Part shown: positions 43,919 to 51,771 of the stretch, one piece after another
Position numbering within the stretch: the first letter of the stretch is position 1
Layout of the letters: each line of letters starts with the position of its first letter
Source: Nocardiopsis sp. CNT312
GTDB taxonomy: Bacteria; Actinomycetota; Actinomycetes; Streptosporangiales; Streptosporangiaceae
Direction: 5' to 3'
Assembly (NCBI RefSeq): GCF_000515115.1
Contig: NZ_KI911538.1
Location: forward strand, 138,803-202,802
DNA: 64,000 nucleotides
Translations under genes and position numbers: made by a program
Notes under the pieces: generated by a model
What the model was told of the DNA's origin: nothing
Seen by the model: only the letters and a program-made list of their open reading frames with translations
The model's database searches: none

Positions 43919-44986
43919 GTGATGACCATCCACGACGACGTGACCGAGGAGACGGGCACGGCCCGCCCGCTCCTGCTGGAGAGCTCCAGCGGCGGGGTGC
44001 CGCCGCAGACCGAGACCCAGCGACTGGCCAGGGAGCGGACCTACAACCTCTACAGCGCGGCCATCGGCGCCTGCCTGGCACGCGGGGACACGGCGCGTGC
44101 CAGGGCGCTGTCGGACGAGGAGGCCCGGCTCCCCTTCCTGGAGCACGAGGAGATCGACCGGCTCAACCGGGAACTGCCCGACACCGTCGCCGTGCTCAGG
44201 CGGGTCCCCCTGCGCACCCCCTCCGGGGCCGTACCCGGAGACCCCTCCCGCGACCCCGGCCGGGCCGGGCGGGACGACCTCTTCGACCTCTTCCTGCGTC
44301 CGCGCCTCACCGGACCGGCCCGGGAGCGGCCACGGGTGCTGCTCCTGGGCGGCCAGCCCGGGGCGGGCAAAACCACGTTGCAGCGCCTGCTCCTGCCGGT
44401 CCTGCCCGAGGGCACCGTCGGCTACGACGGGGACGACCTGCTGCGCCTGGCCCCCGACTACGAGTGGGTGATGAGCTCCGACGACCGTACGGCGTCGCTC
44501 TTCCTGGGGCGACAGGTGGCCTGGATGCACCACAGGGCCCTGGAGTACGTGCGCCGGGAGCGGGTCGACGTGGTGTGCAGCCATCGGCTGGGCCGCTCGG
44601 ACTGGGCGACGGCGTGGACGGAGGGGTTCCGCGAGGCCGGGTACCGGGTGGAGGTGGCCTTCGTGGCCACCCACAGCACCAACAGCGTGTCCTCGCTGGA
44701 GGAGCGCTACGAGCGGGCGCGGCGCGACCAGGGGTTCGGGCGGTGGGTCCCGCCGGTGGACCACGACCGCGCCTATCTCGGGGTGCCCAACACCCTGGAG
44801 TTCCTGGAGACGCACCGGCTCGTGGACACGGTGTACGTGCTCTCGCGCTTGGGTGAGGTGCTCTACGCCAACCACCTCACCGGGACGGGTGACTGGCGGA
44901 CCGAACCGTTCGGGCGGATCGCCCTGGAGGCCGAACGCGGCCGCCGCGACCTGTGGCACCGGCCCGCGGTGGCCGACCAGGGCTGA
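43919..44986 (+). CDS. Zeta-toxin-family kinase
   Basis: P-loop protein of 355 aa. Walker A is GGQPGAGKTT (about 144-153), followed by YDGDDLLRLAPDYEW, the Zeta-toxin equivalent of the DGDxxR/DDxR region, and a long helical N-terminal extension (1-130). Zeta toxins phosphorylate UDP-N-acetylglucosamine and poison wall synthesis unless bound by an Epsilon antitoxin. No small antitoxin gene lies upstream or downstream; the N-terminal extension may play that part, or the protein may be a non-toxic relative. GTG start with GGGAAGG 8 nt upstream; an ATG follows as the next codon. A hairpin terminator lies 26 bp after the stop. Confidence 0.83.
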   Translation: MMTIHDDVTEETGTARPLLLESSSGGVPPQTETQRLARERTYNLYSAAIGACLARGDTARARALSDEEARLPFLEHEEIDRLNRELPDTVAVLRRVPLRTPSGAVPGDPSRDPGRAGRDDLFDLFLRPRLTGPARERPRVLLLGGQPGAGKTTLQRLLLPVLPEGTVGYDGDDLLRLAPDYEWVMSSDDRTASLFLGRQVAWMHHRALEYVRRERVDVVCSHRLGRSDWATAWTEGFREAGYRVEVAFVATHSTNSVSSLEERYERARRDQGFGRWVPPVDHDRAYLGVPNTLEFLETHRLVDTVYVLSRLGEVLYANHLTGTGDWRTEPFGRIALEAERGRRDLWHRPAVADQG

Positions 44987-45012
44987 GGTCCGAGCGCTCC
45001 GCCGGAGCGGCG

Positions 45013-45040
45013 CCCCGCCCCGAACACGCTCGGGGCGGGG
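45013..45040 (+). terminator. hairpin terminator after the Zeta-like gene
   Basis: Perfect 11-bp arms CCCCGCCCCGA (45013-45023) and TCGGGGCGGGG (45030-45040) with a 6-nt loop. Confidence 0.8.
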
Positions 45041-45146
45041 TGCCCTGGGCATGCGGTCACCCCTGGACCGGAGGGAAGCGGCGAGAAGGGAATTCCCCTC
45101 AACTCATTCTTTTTGTGATCGTTGAATTACCCTGGGTTACTCTTTC

Positions 45147-45698
45147 ATGGTGAAGATCTCTCGTTCGAGTTTTGCCGCCCTCGCCCTCTGTGCCCTGCTG
45201 GCGGCCACCACCCAGCCCGCCCATGCCGAGACCGACGTGCCCGACCCCACGGGCGCGGTCCTCGACCTGGTCAACGACTACCGGGAACGCCACTCCGCGC
45301 CCCCGCTCGCCGCCGACGCCGGCCTGGCCGAAGGCGCGCAGGAGTGGGCGGAGTCGCTGGCGCGTCAGGGAGAGTTCCGCCACAGCCCCTCCGAGGTACG
45401 CGGTGGAGCGGGGGAGAACCTGTTCATGAACGGAGGGCTCCCCTGCGACGAGCGGGACCTGAGCCAGGCGGTGGACGCCTGGTACAGGCAGGTGGTCGAC
45501 TACGACTTCCACAGCCACTCCTTCTCCCCTCACGTGGGCAGCTTCACCCAGCTCGTCTGGAAGTCGAGCGAGCGCGTCGGTGTCGGCATCGCGGCCACGC
45601 CCGAGGGGCACAGGTGCATGGTGGTGGCCCGTTTCGATCCGCCCGGGAACGTCATGGGCCGATTCGAGGAGAATGTTCTGCCTCTTCAACGGGGGTAG
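45147..45698 (+). CDS. secreted CAP/SCP-domain protein
   Basis: Secreted protein of 183 aa. Signal peptide about 1-28 (cut after QPAHA), then a complete CAP domain: LDLVNDYRERHSAPPL, GENLF (CAP1-like), FTQLVWKSSERVGVGI and the CMVVARFDPPGNVMGRF end. Two His residues (FRHSPS, FHSHSFSPHVG) sit where CAP proteins bind divalent metal. Two cysteines could form one disulfide. CAP proteins are extracellular with varied roles, from lipid binding to antifungal action; none can be assigned. It ends convergently with the mechanosensitive channel gene, separated by a very strong hairpin. Confidence 0.9.
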   Translation: MVKISRSSFAALALCALLAATTQPAHAETDVPDPTGAVLDLVNDYRERHSAPPLAADAGLAEGAQEWAESLARQGEFRHSPSEVRGGAGENLFMNGGLPCDERDLSQAVDAWYRQVVDYDFHSHSFSPHVGSFTQLVWKSSERVGVGIAATPEGHRCMVVARFDPPGNVMGRFEENVLPLQRG

Positions 45699-45710
45699 CC
45701 CTTTCCCCGA

Positions 45711-45749
45711 CCGGGGGCCGCGCACGGTCGCACCGTGCGCGGCCCCCGG
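45711..45749. terminator. bidirectional 18-bp hairpin terminator
   Basis: Perfect 18-bp arms (45711-45728 beginning CCGGGGGCCG, and 45732-45749) with a 3-nt loop lie between the converging CAP and MscS genes. Confidence 0.88.
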
Positions 45750-45767
45750 CCCCCGGAAGCGGGCGCG

Positions 45768-46745
45768 TCAGGAGGCGGCAGCGCCGTCCTCATTGCGCAT
45801 CCACACGGTGCGCTGGGGGAAGGGGATCTCGATGCCGGCGGCGTCGAGGGCGTCCTTCACCCGGCGGCGCAGCTCACGGGTGACGGCCCACTGCTCCAGC
45901 GGGACGGTCTTGACGACGAAGCGCACCACGACGCCGTCCGCGTCCAGGGACTGCACGCCCCAGATCGAGGGGTCCTCCAGGAGGAGACCGCCGAACTCGT
46001 CGTCCTCGCGCATGGCCCGGCCGGTCTTCTCCAGGACGTCGTAGACGGTCTCCAGGTTGGCCTCGTAGGCCACGGAGACGTCCAGGACGGCGCGGGCCCA
46101 GTCCTGGCTGTCGTTGCGCACCCGCTGGATCTCGCCGTTGCGGATGTGCCACAGGCCGCCGTTGATGTCGCGGACCTGGGTGAGCCGCAGACCGACGCTC
46201 TCCACCGTGCCGACCGCCTCACCGAGGTCGACGACGTCGCCGACACCGTACTGGTCCTCGACCATGATGAGCAGGCCGGACAGGTAGTCCGCGACGAGGC
46301 TCTGGGCACCGAAGCCGATCGCCAGGCCGACCACACCCGCGCTGGCCAGCAGGGGACCGAGGGCGATGCCGATCTGCTCGAGCACCATGGCCAGGGCGGT
46401 CGCCGCGATGACGATGGTCGCGAAACTGCTGAGCACCGAGCCGATGGTGCGGGCACGCTGTTCGCGCCGCTCGTCGGCCCGGGCCCCGTCCCGCTGGAGG
46501 AGGACCGGGCCCCGGGCGGAGCGGCTCTGCCCGTTCTCCTTCCCGTTGGACCGCAGGACGCGTTCCATGACGCGGGAGATCATGCGCTTGGCCAGTGCAC
46601 GGACGATCAGCGCGCCGATGACGATCAGGATGATCCGCAGGGGGATGCCCACCAGGAGATCGAGGTTGTCCTGAACCCATCCGGGGATGGCGACCGCCTG
46701 CGCGACGGCTTGATCGCTCACCGTTTCGAGGCTGGAGGGTGGCAT
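45768..46745 (-). CDS. mscS: small-conductance mechanosensitive channel (MscS family)
   Basis: Membrane channel of 325 aa that opens under tension to release solutes on osmotic downshock. Three hydrophobic segments precede the cytoplasmic beta and alpha/beta vestibule. The pore helix is recognisable from LLASAGVVGLAIGFGAQSLV, and QYGVGDVVDLGEAVGTVESV is the beta-domain signature. A charged insert (about 70-98) sits between the first and second helix regions. The ATG at 46745 starts the chain. It is probably monocistronic, because the lipoprotein gene upstream ends 160 bp away. Confidence 0.92.
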   Translation of the reverse strand: MPPSSLETVSDQAVAQAVAIPGWVQDNLDLLVGIPLRIILIVIGALIVRALAKRMISRVMERVLRSNGKENGQSRSARGPVLLQRDGARADERREQRARTIGSVLSSFATIVIAATALAMVLEQIGIALGPLLASAGVVGLAIGFGAQSLVADYLSGLLIMVEDQYGVGDVVDLGEAVGTVESVGLRLTQVRDINGGLWHIRNGEIQRVRNDSQDWARAVLDVSVAYEANLETVYDVLEKTGRAMREDDEFGGLLLEDPSIWGVQSLDADGVVVRFVVKTVPLEQWAVTRELRRRVKDALDAAGIEIPFPQRTVWMRNEDGAAAS

Positions 46746-46906
46746 GGGAGATGCTCCACTCTAGAGGGACATACAAGACGATTGCCGTCGAACGTAGCAG
46801 CTCAGAGCCAACACCGACTGAACTGTACCGAGGAACGCGAACCGTGCTCGCCGGCGCCGCTGGAGTGGGATCGGGGCGGGTGGCGGCCGGGGCCGTATGG
46901 CCCGGC

Positions 46907-47413
46907 TCACCTGGTGGCGATGGTCACGACGGTCTCGGAGCCCTCTCCCTTGAGCAGTTGGATCATCACCGTGCCGCGCGCCTGTTTCGGGAGCTGCTCG
47001 GCCCGTTCGCAGACGGTGTTGGCGGCCTCGGGGTCGAGGAAGGTGGAGCACCCGTACCCCGTGCCGCTGGCACCGCCGCTGACCTTGCTTCCGCCGTCCC
47101 TGGCCACGGTGTACTCGAAGCTCTCGTCGTCCACACGGTTCACCGTCAGCCGCGCGGTGCCGTTCGGGGCACGGAAGGGGAACGAGACCTGTTCGGTCAC
47201 GGCGATCTGGCAGTCGCCGTCCGCGCAGGCATCGGTATCCGTGCCGTCCGAGGCCGACGCGGCGGGGGTGGGAAGCGGCTCCTCGGCATTCTCGGTGGAG
47301 AGCCCCGCCCCCTGGCCCGTGTCGCCGCAGCCGACCGTGAGAACCGCCGTGAGGGCGAGGATCGTCGGCCAGCGTGCCATACGCGCGGTCGACTCCCATG
47401 CCTTTGCTGTCAT
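46907..47413 (-). CDS. putative lipoprotein
   Basis: Lipoprotein of 168 aa anchored to the outer face of the membrane. The signal ends in the lipobox LTVGC (Cys29); an acidic Ser/Thr/Pro linker (about 30-62) and a small beta-rich domain follow, with paired cysteines (CADGDC, GYGCSTF, NTVCE) that could form disulfides. ATG at 47413 has AAGGGGA upstream; an internal Met12 would also keep the signal. I do not recognise the domain. Confidence 0.82.
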   Translation of the reverse strand: MTAKAWESTARMARWPTILALTAVLTVGCGDTGQGAGLSTENAEEPLPTPAASASDGTDTDACADGDCQIAVTEQVSFPFRAPNGTARLTVNRVDDESFEYTVARDGGSKVSGGASGTGYGCSTFLDPEAANTVCERAEQLPKQARGTVMIQLLKGEGSETVVTIATR

Positions 47414-47558
47414 GCGTCCCCTTCGGCATCCGGTGTCCGGGCGGGGCCTGGCCGCCCCTCCTTAGTTCACACCACAAACCCTCCCCCGGGGGTGATGCTC
47501 GGCGACGCGCCGTGTCCGGGAGCCGGAATCCAGGTGGGCCCGGCCGGGACCGCACGGG

Positions 47559-48548
47559 TCAGGACGCGGTTTCGGCCGCCATGGCCTTGCGGTCCTCCCG
47601 GCCGAACCGCTCCTCCAGTTCCTCGGGTGCGGCGTCCACGTCGATCCGCTCCAGGGGCACCCCGCGCGCCGACTCGATCGCGCCCAGGCGGCGCAGTGCG
47701 CGGTCCCCGGCGTAGTCGACCATCTCCCCGGGCGGGAACTCGAAGTCGTGTTCCCCGGGTTCTCCGGAGAGGAACTCGCCCGCCCGTACCGTGTTCAGCG
47801 CGTGGGGCAGCAGTTCGTCCAGGCGCTCGCGGACCACCGCCCAGTTGGCGTCGTCGGCGGCGACGTGCCTGCGGCAGGTGAACGTGCCCCACGCCATGTG
47901 GCGGCGCTCGTCGTCGCCGATCCGCCGCACGATCTCGCGCATGCCGGGGAAGACGTCGAGGGCGGTGCAGATGCGGTTCCAGGCGTGGTAGCCGGTCAGG
48001 GCGAGCGAGCCCTCGACGATGTGGTTGTAGGTCACCGAGGCGCGGACCTGGTTGTGCGGGCCGGGGTCGTCGAGGAGCGCCTCCAGGGAGCGGGGCAGCT
48101 CGTCGTAGAACAGCGCACGGTAGCCGGGGTTGGTGTCGACGTAGTGGTGCAGGTCCTGGTCGATGCCGAGGGCGTCCAGCCACATCCGGAACGCCTGAAC
48201 GTGCTTGGCCTCCTCGAAGGCGAACTGGGTCAGGTACATCTCGTCGCCCAGTCGGCCCTCGGCGGCCATCGCCCGGAGGAAGGGCTGGAGGTCCTCGGTG
48301 ACGGCTTCCTCTCCCGCCACGAAGAGCGCGCAGAGGCGGAGGATACGGGTGCGTGCCCGGTCGGGCAGCCCCTTCCAGTCCTCCGCGTCCCGGGAGAGGT
48401 CGATGTCGCCGGGGTTCCAGAAGCGGGCGTTGCCCTTGGCGAAGAGCCTGAGGGGGAGGGACTCCCAGTTCAGTCCGCCGCCGCGCAGGGAGTGGAATCC
48501 GGTGCGGTGCTCGTCGGTGGGGGCCGCCGGGGCCGGGCCGTCGGGCAT
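47559..48548 (-). CDS. R2-like ligand-binding oxidase (R2lox)
   Basis: Ferritin-superfamily oxidase of 329 aa with a heterodinuclear Mn/Fe site. [20 protein letters not shown] and [10 protein letters not shown] are diagnostic of R2lox rather than ribonucleotide reductase R2. Metal ligands are visible in GEEAVTED (Glu), FEEAKH (Glu, His), YNHIVEG (Glu) and DDERRHM (Glu, His). The Val of EEAVTED and Tyr of SVTYNHI match the residues that form the Val-Tyr ether cross-link in the Mycobacterium tuberculosis protein. ATG at 48548 has GGAGG upstream. Physiological substrate is unknown, probably a lipid-like molecule. Confidence 0.93.
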   Translation of the reverse strand: MPDGPAPAAPTDEHRTGFHSLRGGGLNWESLPLRLFAKGNARFWNPGDIDLSRDAEDWKGLPDRARTRILRLCALFVAGEEAVTEDLQPFLRAMAAEGRLGDEMYLTQFAFEEAKHVQAFRMWLDALGIDQDLHHYVDTNPGYRALFYDELPRSLEALLDDPGPHNQVRASVTYNHIVEGSLALTGYHAWNRICTALDVFPGMREIVRRIGDDERRHMAWGTFTCRRHVAADDANWAVVRERLDELLPHALNTVRAGEFLSGEPGEHDFEFPPGEMVDYAGDRALRRLGAIESARGVPLERIDVDAAPEELEERFGREDRKAMAAETAS

Positions 48549-48790
48549 GGCGAAGACCTCCGTCGGGGTGGGTTCGTCGGACACGGGCGTCTGTGGAGAG
48601 AGCGTAGGAGGCCCGTCGACAAAAACCGAATACTGTTCTGTTTCCCCGGTCGGAAACGGTCCCGAAAGCGGACACACGCCTACGGGTACCCCTCGCACAC
48701 CAGGATACGGACGCCCGCGGCGGTGATCGTTTGCCCGCCGAAACGGTACGGTCGGGGAGTACCGCCCACTTCGACCGCACCGGAGACGAC

Positions 48791-49027
48791 GTGTTCTGTG
48801 GTGATCCCGGCAGCCCGGGCTATGCCGCCTGCGCGACCCAGACCCAGTTGTTCGCCCTGGCCTCCGCGGTCCCCGCCCTGCTCGGCGTGGCCCTTTTCGT
48901 CGCCGCGTTCGCCGCACCCTCCGTCAAGGACGACCGTTGCCTGCGCACCCGCACGCTCGTCTACTCGCTCATCGCGTGGGCGATCGCCCTGGCCGCCTAC
49001 ACGGTGGGCGGCCTCCCCTCCCTCTAG
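48791..49027 (+). CDS. small two-helix membrane protein
   Basis: Hypothetical protein of 78 aa with two transmembrane helices (about 22-43 and 57-73) and a short polar loop [15 protein letters not shown] at 48791 is chosen because GGAG lies 5 nt upstream; a TTG at 48731 would add 20 residues without a ribosome site. The 3' end overlaps the converging XPB helicase gene by 4 bp. No family recognised. Confidence 0.6.
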   Translation: MFCGDPGSPGYAACATQTQLFALASAVPALLGVALFVAAFAAPSVKDDRCLRTRTLVYSLIAWAIALAAYTVGGLPSL

Positions 49028-50667
49028 ATCTCCCCCGCCAGCAGGTCGCCCGCGTCCGTGATCCGGTAGGCGTACCCCTGCTCGGCGAGGAAGCGCTGCC
49101 GGTGCGCCGCGTACTCCTGGTCCAGGGTGTCCCGCGCCACCACCGCGTAGAAGCGCGCCGCCCGGCCGTCGCCCTTGGGGCGCAGGACCCGGCCGAGACG
49201 CTGGGCCTCCTCCTGGCGGGAGCCGAACGACCCCGACACCTGGACCGCCACACCGGCCTCCGGCAGGTCGATGGAGAAGTTGGCGACCTTGGACACCACC
49301 AGGGTCCGCAGCTCACCCGCCCGGAAGGCGTCGAACAGGCGCTCGCGTTCCTTGTTGCGCGTCTCGCCCTTGATCACGGGGGCGTCCAGTGAGGCGCCGA
49401 GCTCGTCCAGCTGGTCGATGTAGGACCCGATCACCAGGGTCTGCTCACCCTCGTGTCGGCGCACGATCTCCCGCACCACCGCGGTCTTGGAGTCGGAGGA
49501 GGCACAGAACCGGTAGCGGTCCTCCGGCTCGGCCGTCGCGTAGGCGAGGCGCTCGGACTCCGACAGGTCCACCCGCACCTCCACGCAGTCCGCGGGCGCG
49601 ATCCACCCCTGGTTCTCCATGTCCTTCCACGGGGCGTCGTAGCGCTTGGGCCCGATCAGCGAGAACACGTCCCCCTCCCGCCCGTCCTCGCGGACCAGGG
49701 TCGCGGTCAGGCCGAGGCGGCGGCGCGCTTGGAGGCCGGCGGTCATCCGGAAGATCGGGGCGGGCAGCAGGTGCACCTCGTCGTAGACCACCAGCCCCCA
49801 GTCGCGGGCGTCGAAGAGCTCCAGGTGCGCGTACACGCCCTTGCGGCGCGCCGCCATCACCTGGTAGGTCGCGATGGTGACGGGGCGGATCTCCTTGCGG
49901 GCACCCGAGTACTCGCCGATCTCGTCCTCGGTCAGCGACGTGCGCCGCAGCAGTTCGGCCCGCCACTGGTGCACCGACACGGTGTTGGTCACCAGGATCA
50001 GGGTCGTCGTGCCGGTCAGCGCCATCGCCGCGGCGCCGACGACGGTCTTGCCCGCACCGCAGGGCAGCACCACCACGCCCGACCCCCCGGCGTGGAAGCC
50101 CTCCGCCGCCTCCTTCTGGTAGCCGCGCAGTTCCCAGCCGTCCTGGTCCAGTTCGATCCGGTGCGCCTCGCCGTCCACGTACCCGGCCAGGTCCTCCGCG
50201 GGCCACCCGACCTTGAGCAGCGCCTGCTTGAGGTTGCCGCGCTCGCTCGGGTGCACCGCCACGGAGGACTCGTCCAGGCGCTCACCCAGCATGCCCTTGA
50301 GCTTGCGGGCGCGCACGACCTCCTCCAGCACCGCGCGGTCGGTGGACTCCAGCACCAGGCCGCGCACCGGGTCACCCACGAGCCGCAGGCGGCCGTAGCG
50401 GTCCATCGTCTCGGCGATGTCCACCAGCAGCGCGTTGGGGACCGGGAACCGGGAGAAGCGGATCAGCGCGTCCACGACCTGCTCGGCGTCGTGCCCGGCT
50501 GCCCGCGCGTTCCACAGGGCCAGCGGCGTGATCCGGTAGGTGTGCACGTGTTCGGGGGCCCGCTCCAGTTCGGCGAACGGGGCGATGGCGCGGCGGCACT
50601 CCTCGGCGGACGCGTGGTCCACTTCGAGTAGGAGCGTCTTGTCGGACTGGACGATCAGGCAGGACAC
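49024..50667 (-). CDS. XPB-type DNA repair helicase
   Basis: SF2 helicase of 547 aa related to eukaryotic and archaeal XPB/ERCC3. An N-terminal domain (about 1-190) precedes the motor: Walker A in LPCGAGKTVV, motif II YDEVH, motif III GLTATL followed by the RED motif (LVREDGRE) typical of XPB, and motif VI QRLGRVLRPK. GTG start with GGAAGG 5 nt upstream. Bacterial XPB unwinds DNA with 3'-5' polarity; its repair role is less clear than in eukaryotes. Three genes upstream on the same strand include a helicase-C/WYL protein that recurs near XPB in actinomycetes. Confidence 0.93.
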   Translation of the reverse strand: MSCLIVQSDKTLLLEVDHASAEECRRAIAPFAELERAPEHVHTYRITPLALWNARAAGHDAEQVVDALIRFSRFPVPNALLVDIAETMDRYGRLRLVGDPVRGLVLESTDRAVLEEVVRARKLKGMLGERLDESSVAVHPSERGNLKQALLKVGWPAEDLAGYVDGEAHRIELDQDGWELRGYQKEAAEGFHAGGSGVVVLPCGAGKTVVGAAAMALTGTTTLILVTNTVSVHQWRAELLRRTSLTEDEIGEYSGARKEIRPVTIATYQVMAARRKGVYAHLELFDARDWGLVVYDEVHLLPAPIFRMTAGLQARRRLGLTATLVREDGREGDVFSLIGPKRYDAPWKDMENQGWIAPADCVEVRVDLSESERLAYATAEPEDRYRFCASSDSKTAVVREIVRRHEGEQTLVIGSYIDQLDELGASLDAPVIKGETRNKERERLFDAFRAGELRTLVVSKVANFSIDLPEAGVAVQVSGSFGSRQEEAQRLGRVLRPKGDGRAARFYAVVARDTLDQEYAAHRQRFLAEQGYAYRITDAGDLLAGEI

Positions 50668-50756
50668 ACGGACCTTCCCTCGGTGGTCGCTGGGGCGGGG
50701 GCGCCGGTCGGGGCGCAGTGGGTGTAACGCGTCCGGGTCCTTCGATCATGCCCGGG

Positions 50757-51272
50757 TCACGGCGATTCGAGGGCGGCCAGCACGATCGCCACGGCCATGA
50801 TCGGCACGAGCAACAGGACGTACAGCACGAGATAGGCGAACGTACACGCCCATGTGTACCTGAGGTAGCGCTCCACCTCGTCGGCGTCGGGGACCTTCGT
50901 CAGGGTGACCACGCCCAGGACGATGCCCGGGAGGTTGGCCGCCAGCGCGGCGAACCACAGGCCCAGGCTCACGGCCGCGGCCGGGACCGCCAGGGTCGCC
51001 GCGGCGGTGACCAGGGCCGCGGTGGCACCGCCGACCCGCGGGGGCGGTCCGCTCGGTCCGCGGGTGGCCGGAGGGGGCGCGGCCGGTACCGGCGGCGGGG
51101 CGCCCGGCGGGTGCGGTGCGGGCAGGGCCGGACCGCCCCGCGGGCTGTGCCGGGGCGTTCGGGGAACCGTGCCGGAACCCCTCTCCCAGAAGGTCCTGGG
51201 ACTGTACCGTCCGCCGTCCACCCCTCGTCCGCGCCCCCTCCGGTCGCCGTCTTCGAACCCCCATCGTCTCAT
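50757..51272 (-). CDS. proline-rich membrane protein (DUF4190-like)
   Basis: Protein of 171 aa: a Pro/Gly/Arg-rich N-terminal half (1-85) and two or three hydrophobic segments (about 83-115 and 140-168). LPGIVLGVVTLTKVPDADEV between the helices resembles the small DUF4190-like membrane proteins of actinomycetes. The start is uncertain because no strong ribosome site precedes the ATG at 51272. The next gene upstream encodes a similar small membrane protein. Function unknown. Confidence 0.65.
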   Translation of the reverse strand: MRRWGFEDGDRRGRGRGVDGGRYSPRTFWERGSGTVPRTPRHSPRGGPALPAPHPPGAPPPVPAAPPPATRGPSGPPPRVGGATAALVTAAATLAVPAAAVSLGLWFAALAANLPGIVLGVVTLTKVPDADEVERYLRYTWACTFAYLVLYVLLLVPIMAVAIVLAALESP

Positions 51273-51306
51273 CGGACCCGGTCGGATCGCCCGCCTTCGG
51301 GCCGTG

Positions 51307-51702
51307 TCAGTAGTGCGTGACGGGGACGATGCCCTCGACCCACGATCCGGCTTGGGTGAACACCACGAACGTCAGCACCAGCATCACGAAGAACATCACG
51401 CCCGCCGCACCCAGGCAGTACCAGGAGTAGCGCGTCAGCGTCTCCGCCTGCACCGGGCGGCCCCGGTCGCGCGCGTGCGCGGCGCGGACCGCGAACACGA
51501 TCCCGGCGACCCCGAACAGCCAGTTGGCACAGCACAGGAACGTGAGCGCGTGCAGGATCAGGGCCATCGTGGAGCTGTTCGCCCCGCCGGAGGCCGGCCC
51601 CGCCTCCCCGCGCTCCGGATCCCGGGTCCCGCCGCCCGCGGGCGCGCCGTGCCCGTGGTCGCGGGGGGACGATGCCCCGGGGGGCAGCGATGCGTCGCTC
51701 AT
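51307..51702 (-). CDS. small membrane protein
   Basis: Protein of 131 aa: low-complexity N-terminus (1-45), two hydrophobic segments (about 46-72, rich in Cys and Trp, and 91-115), and a short outside tail ending PVTHY. ATG has GGAGAG upstream at 9 nt. It lies between the helicase-C/WYL gene and another small membrane protein gene on the same strand with gaps under 70 bp, so these could form one transcript towards XPB. No known family. Confidence 0.65.
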   Translation of the reverse strand: MSDASLPPGASSPRDHGHGAPAGGGTRDPERGEAGPASGGANSSTMALILHALTFLCCANWLFGVAGIVFAVRAAHARDRGRPVQAETLTRYSWYCLGAAGVMFFVMLVLTFVVFTQAGSWVEGIVPVTHY

Positions 51703-51771
51703 GGGGTGTCTCTCTCCACCGTCGGAAGGCCCGGTCGACCGGCACCACCCTATGCCGTGGCGCCCCTGCGG

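Noticed and set aside
45735..47465. Long plus-strand frame across mscS and the lipoprotein gene
   Set aside because: Antisense to two well-supported genes; composition of a shadow frame.
48612..48660. Possible LexA/SOS-like box near GAATACTGTTC
   Set aside because: Too far from the actinobacterial SOS consensus, with only partial half-sites; the neighbouring R2lox is not a known SOS gene.
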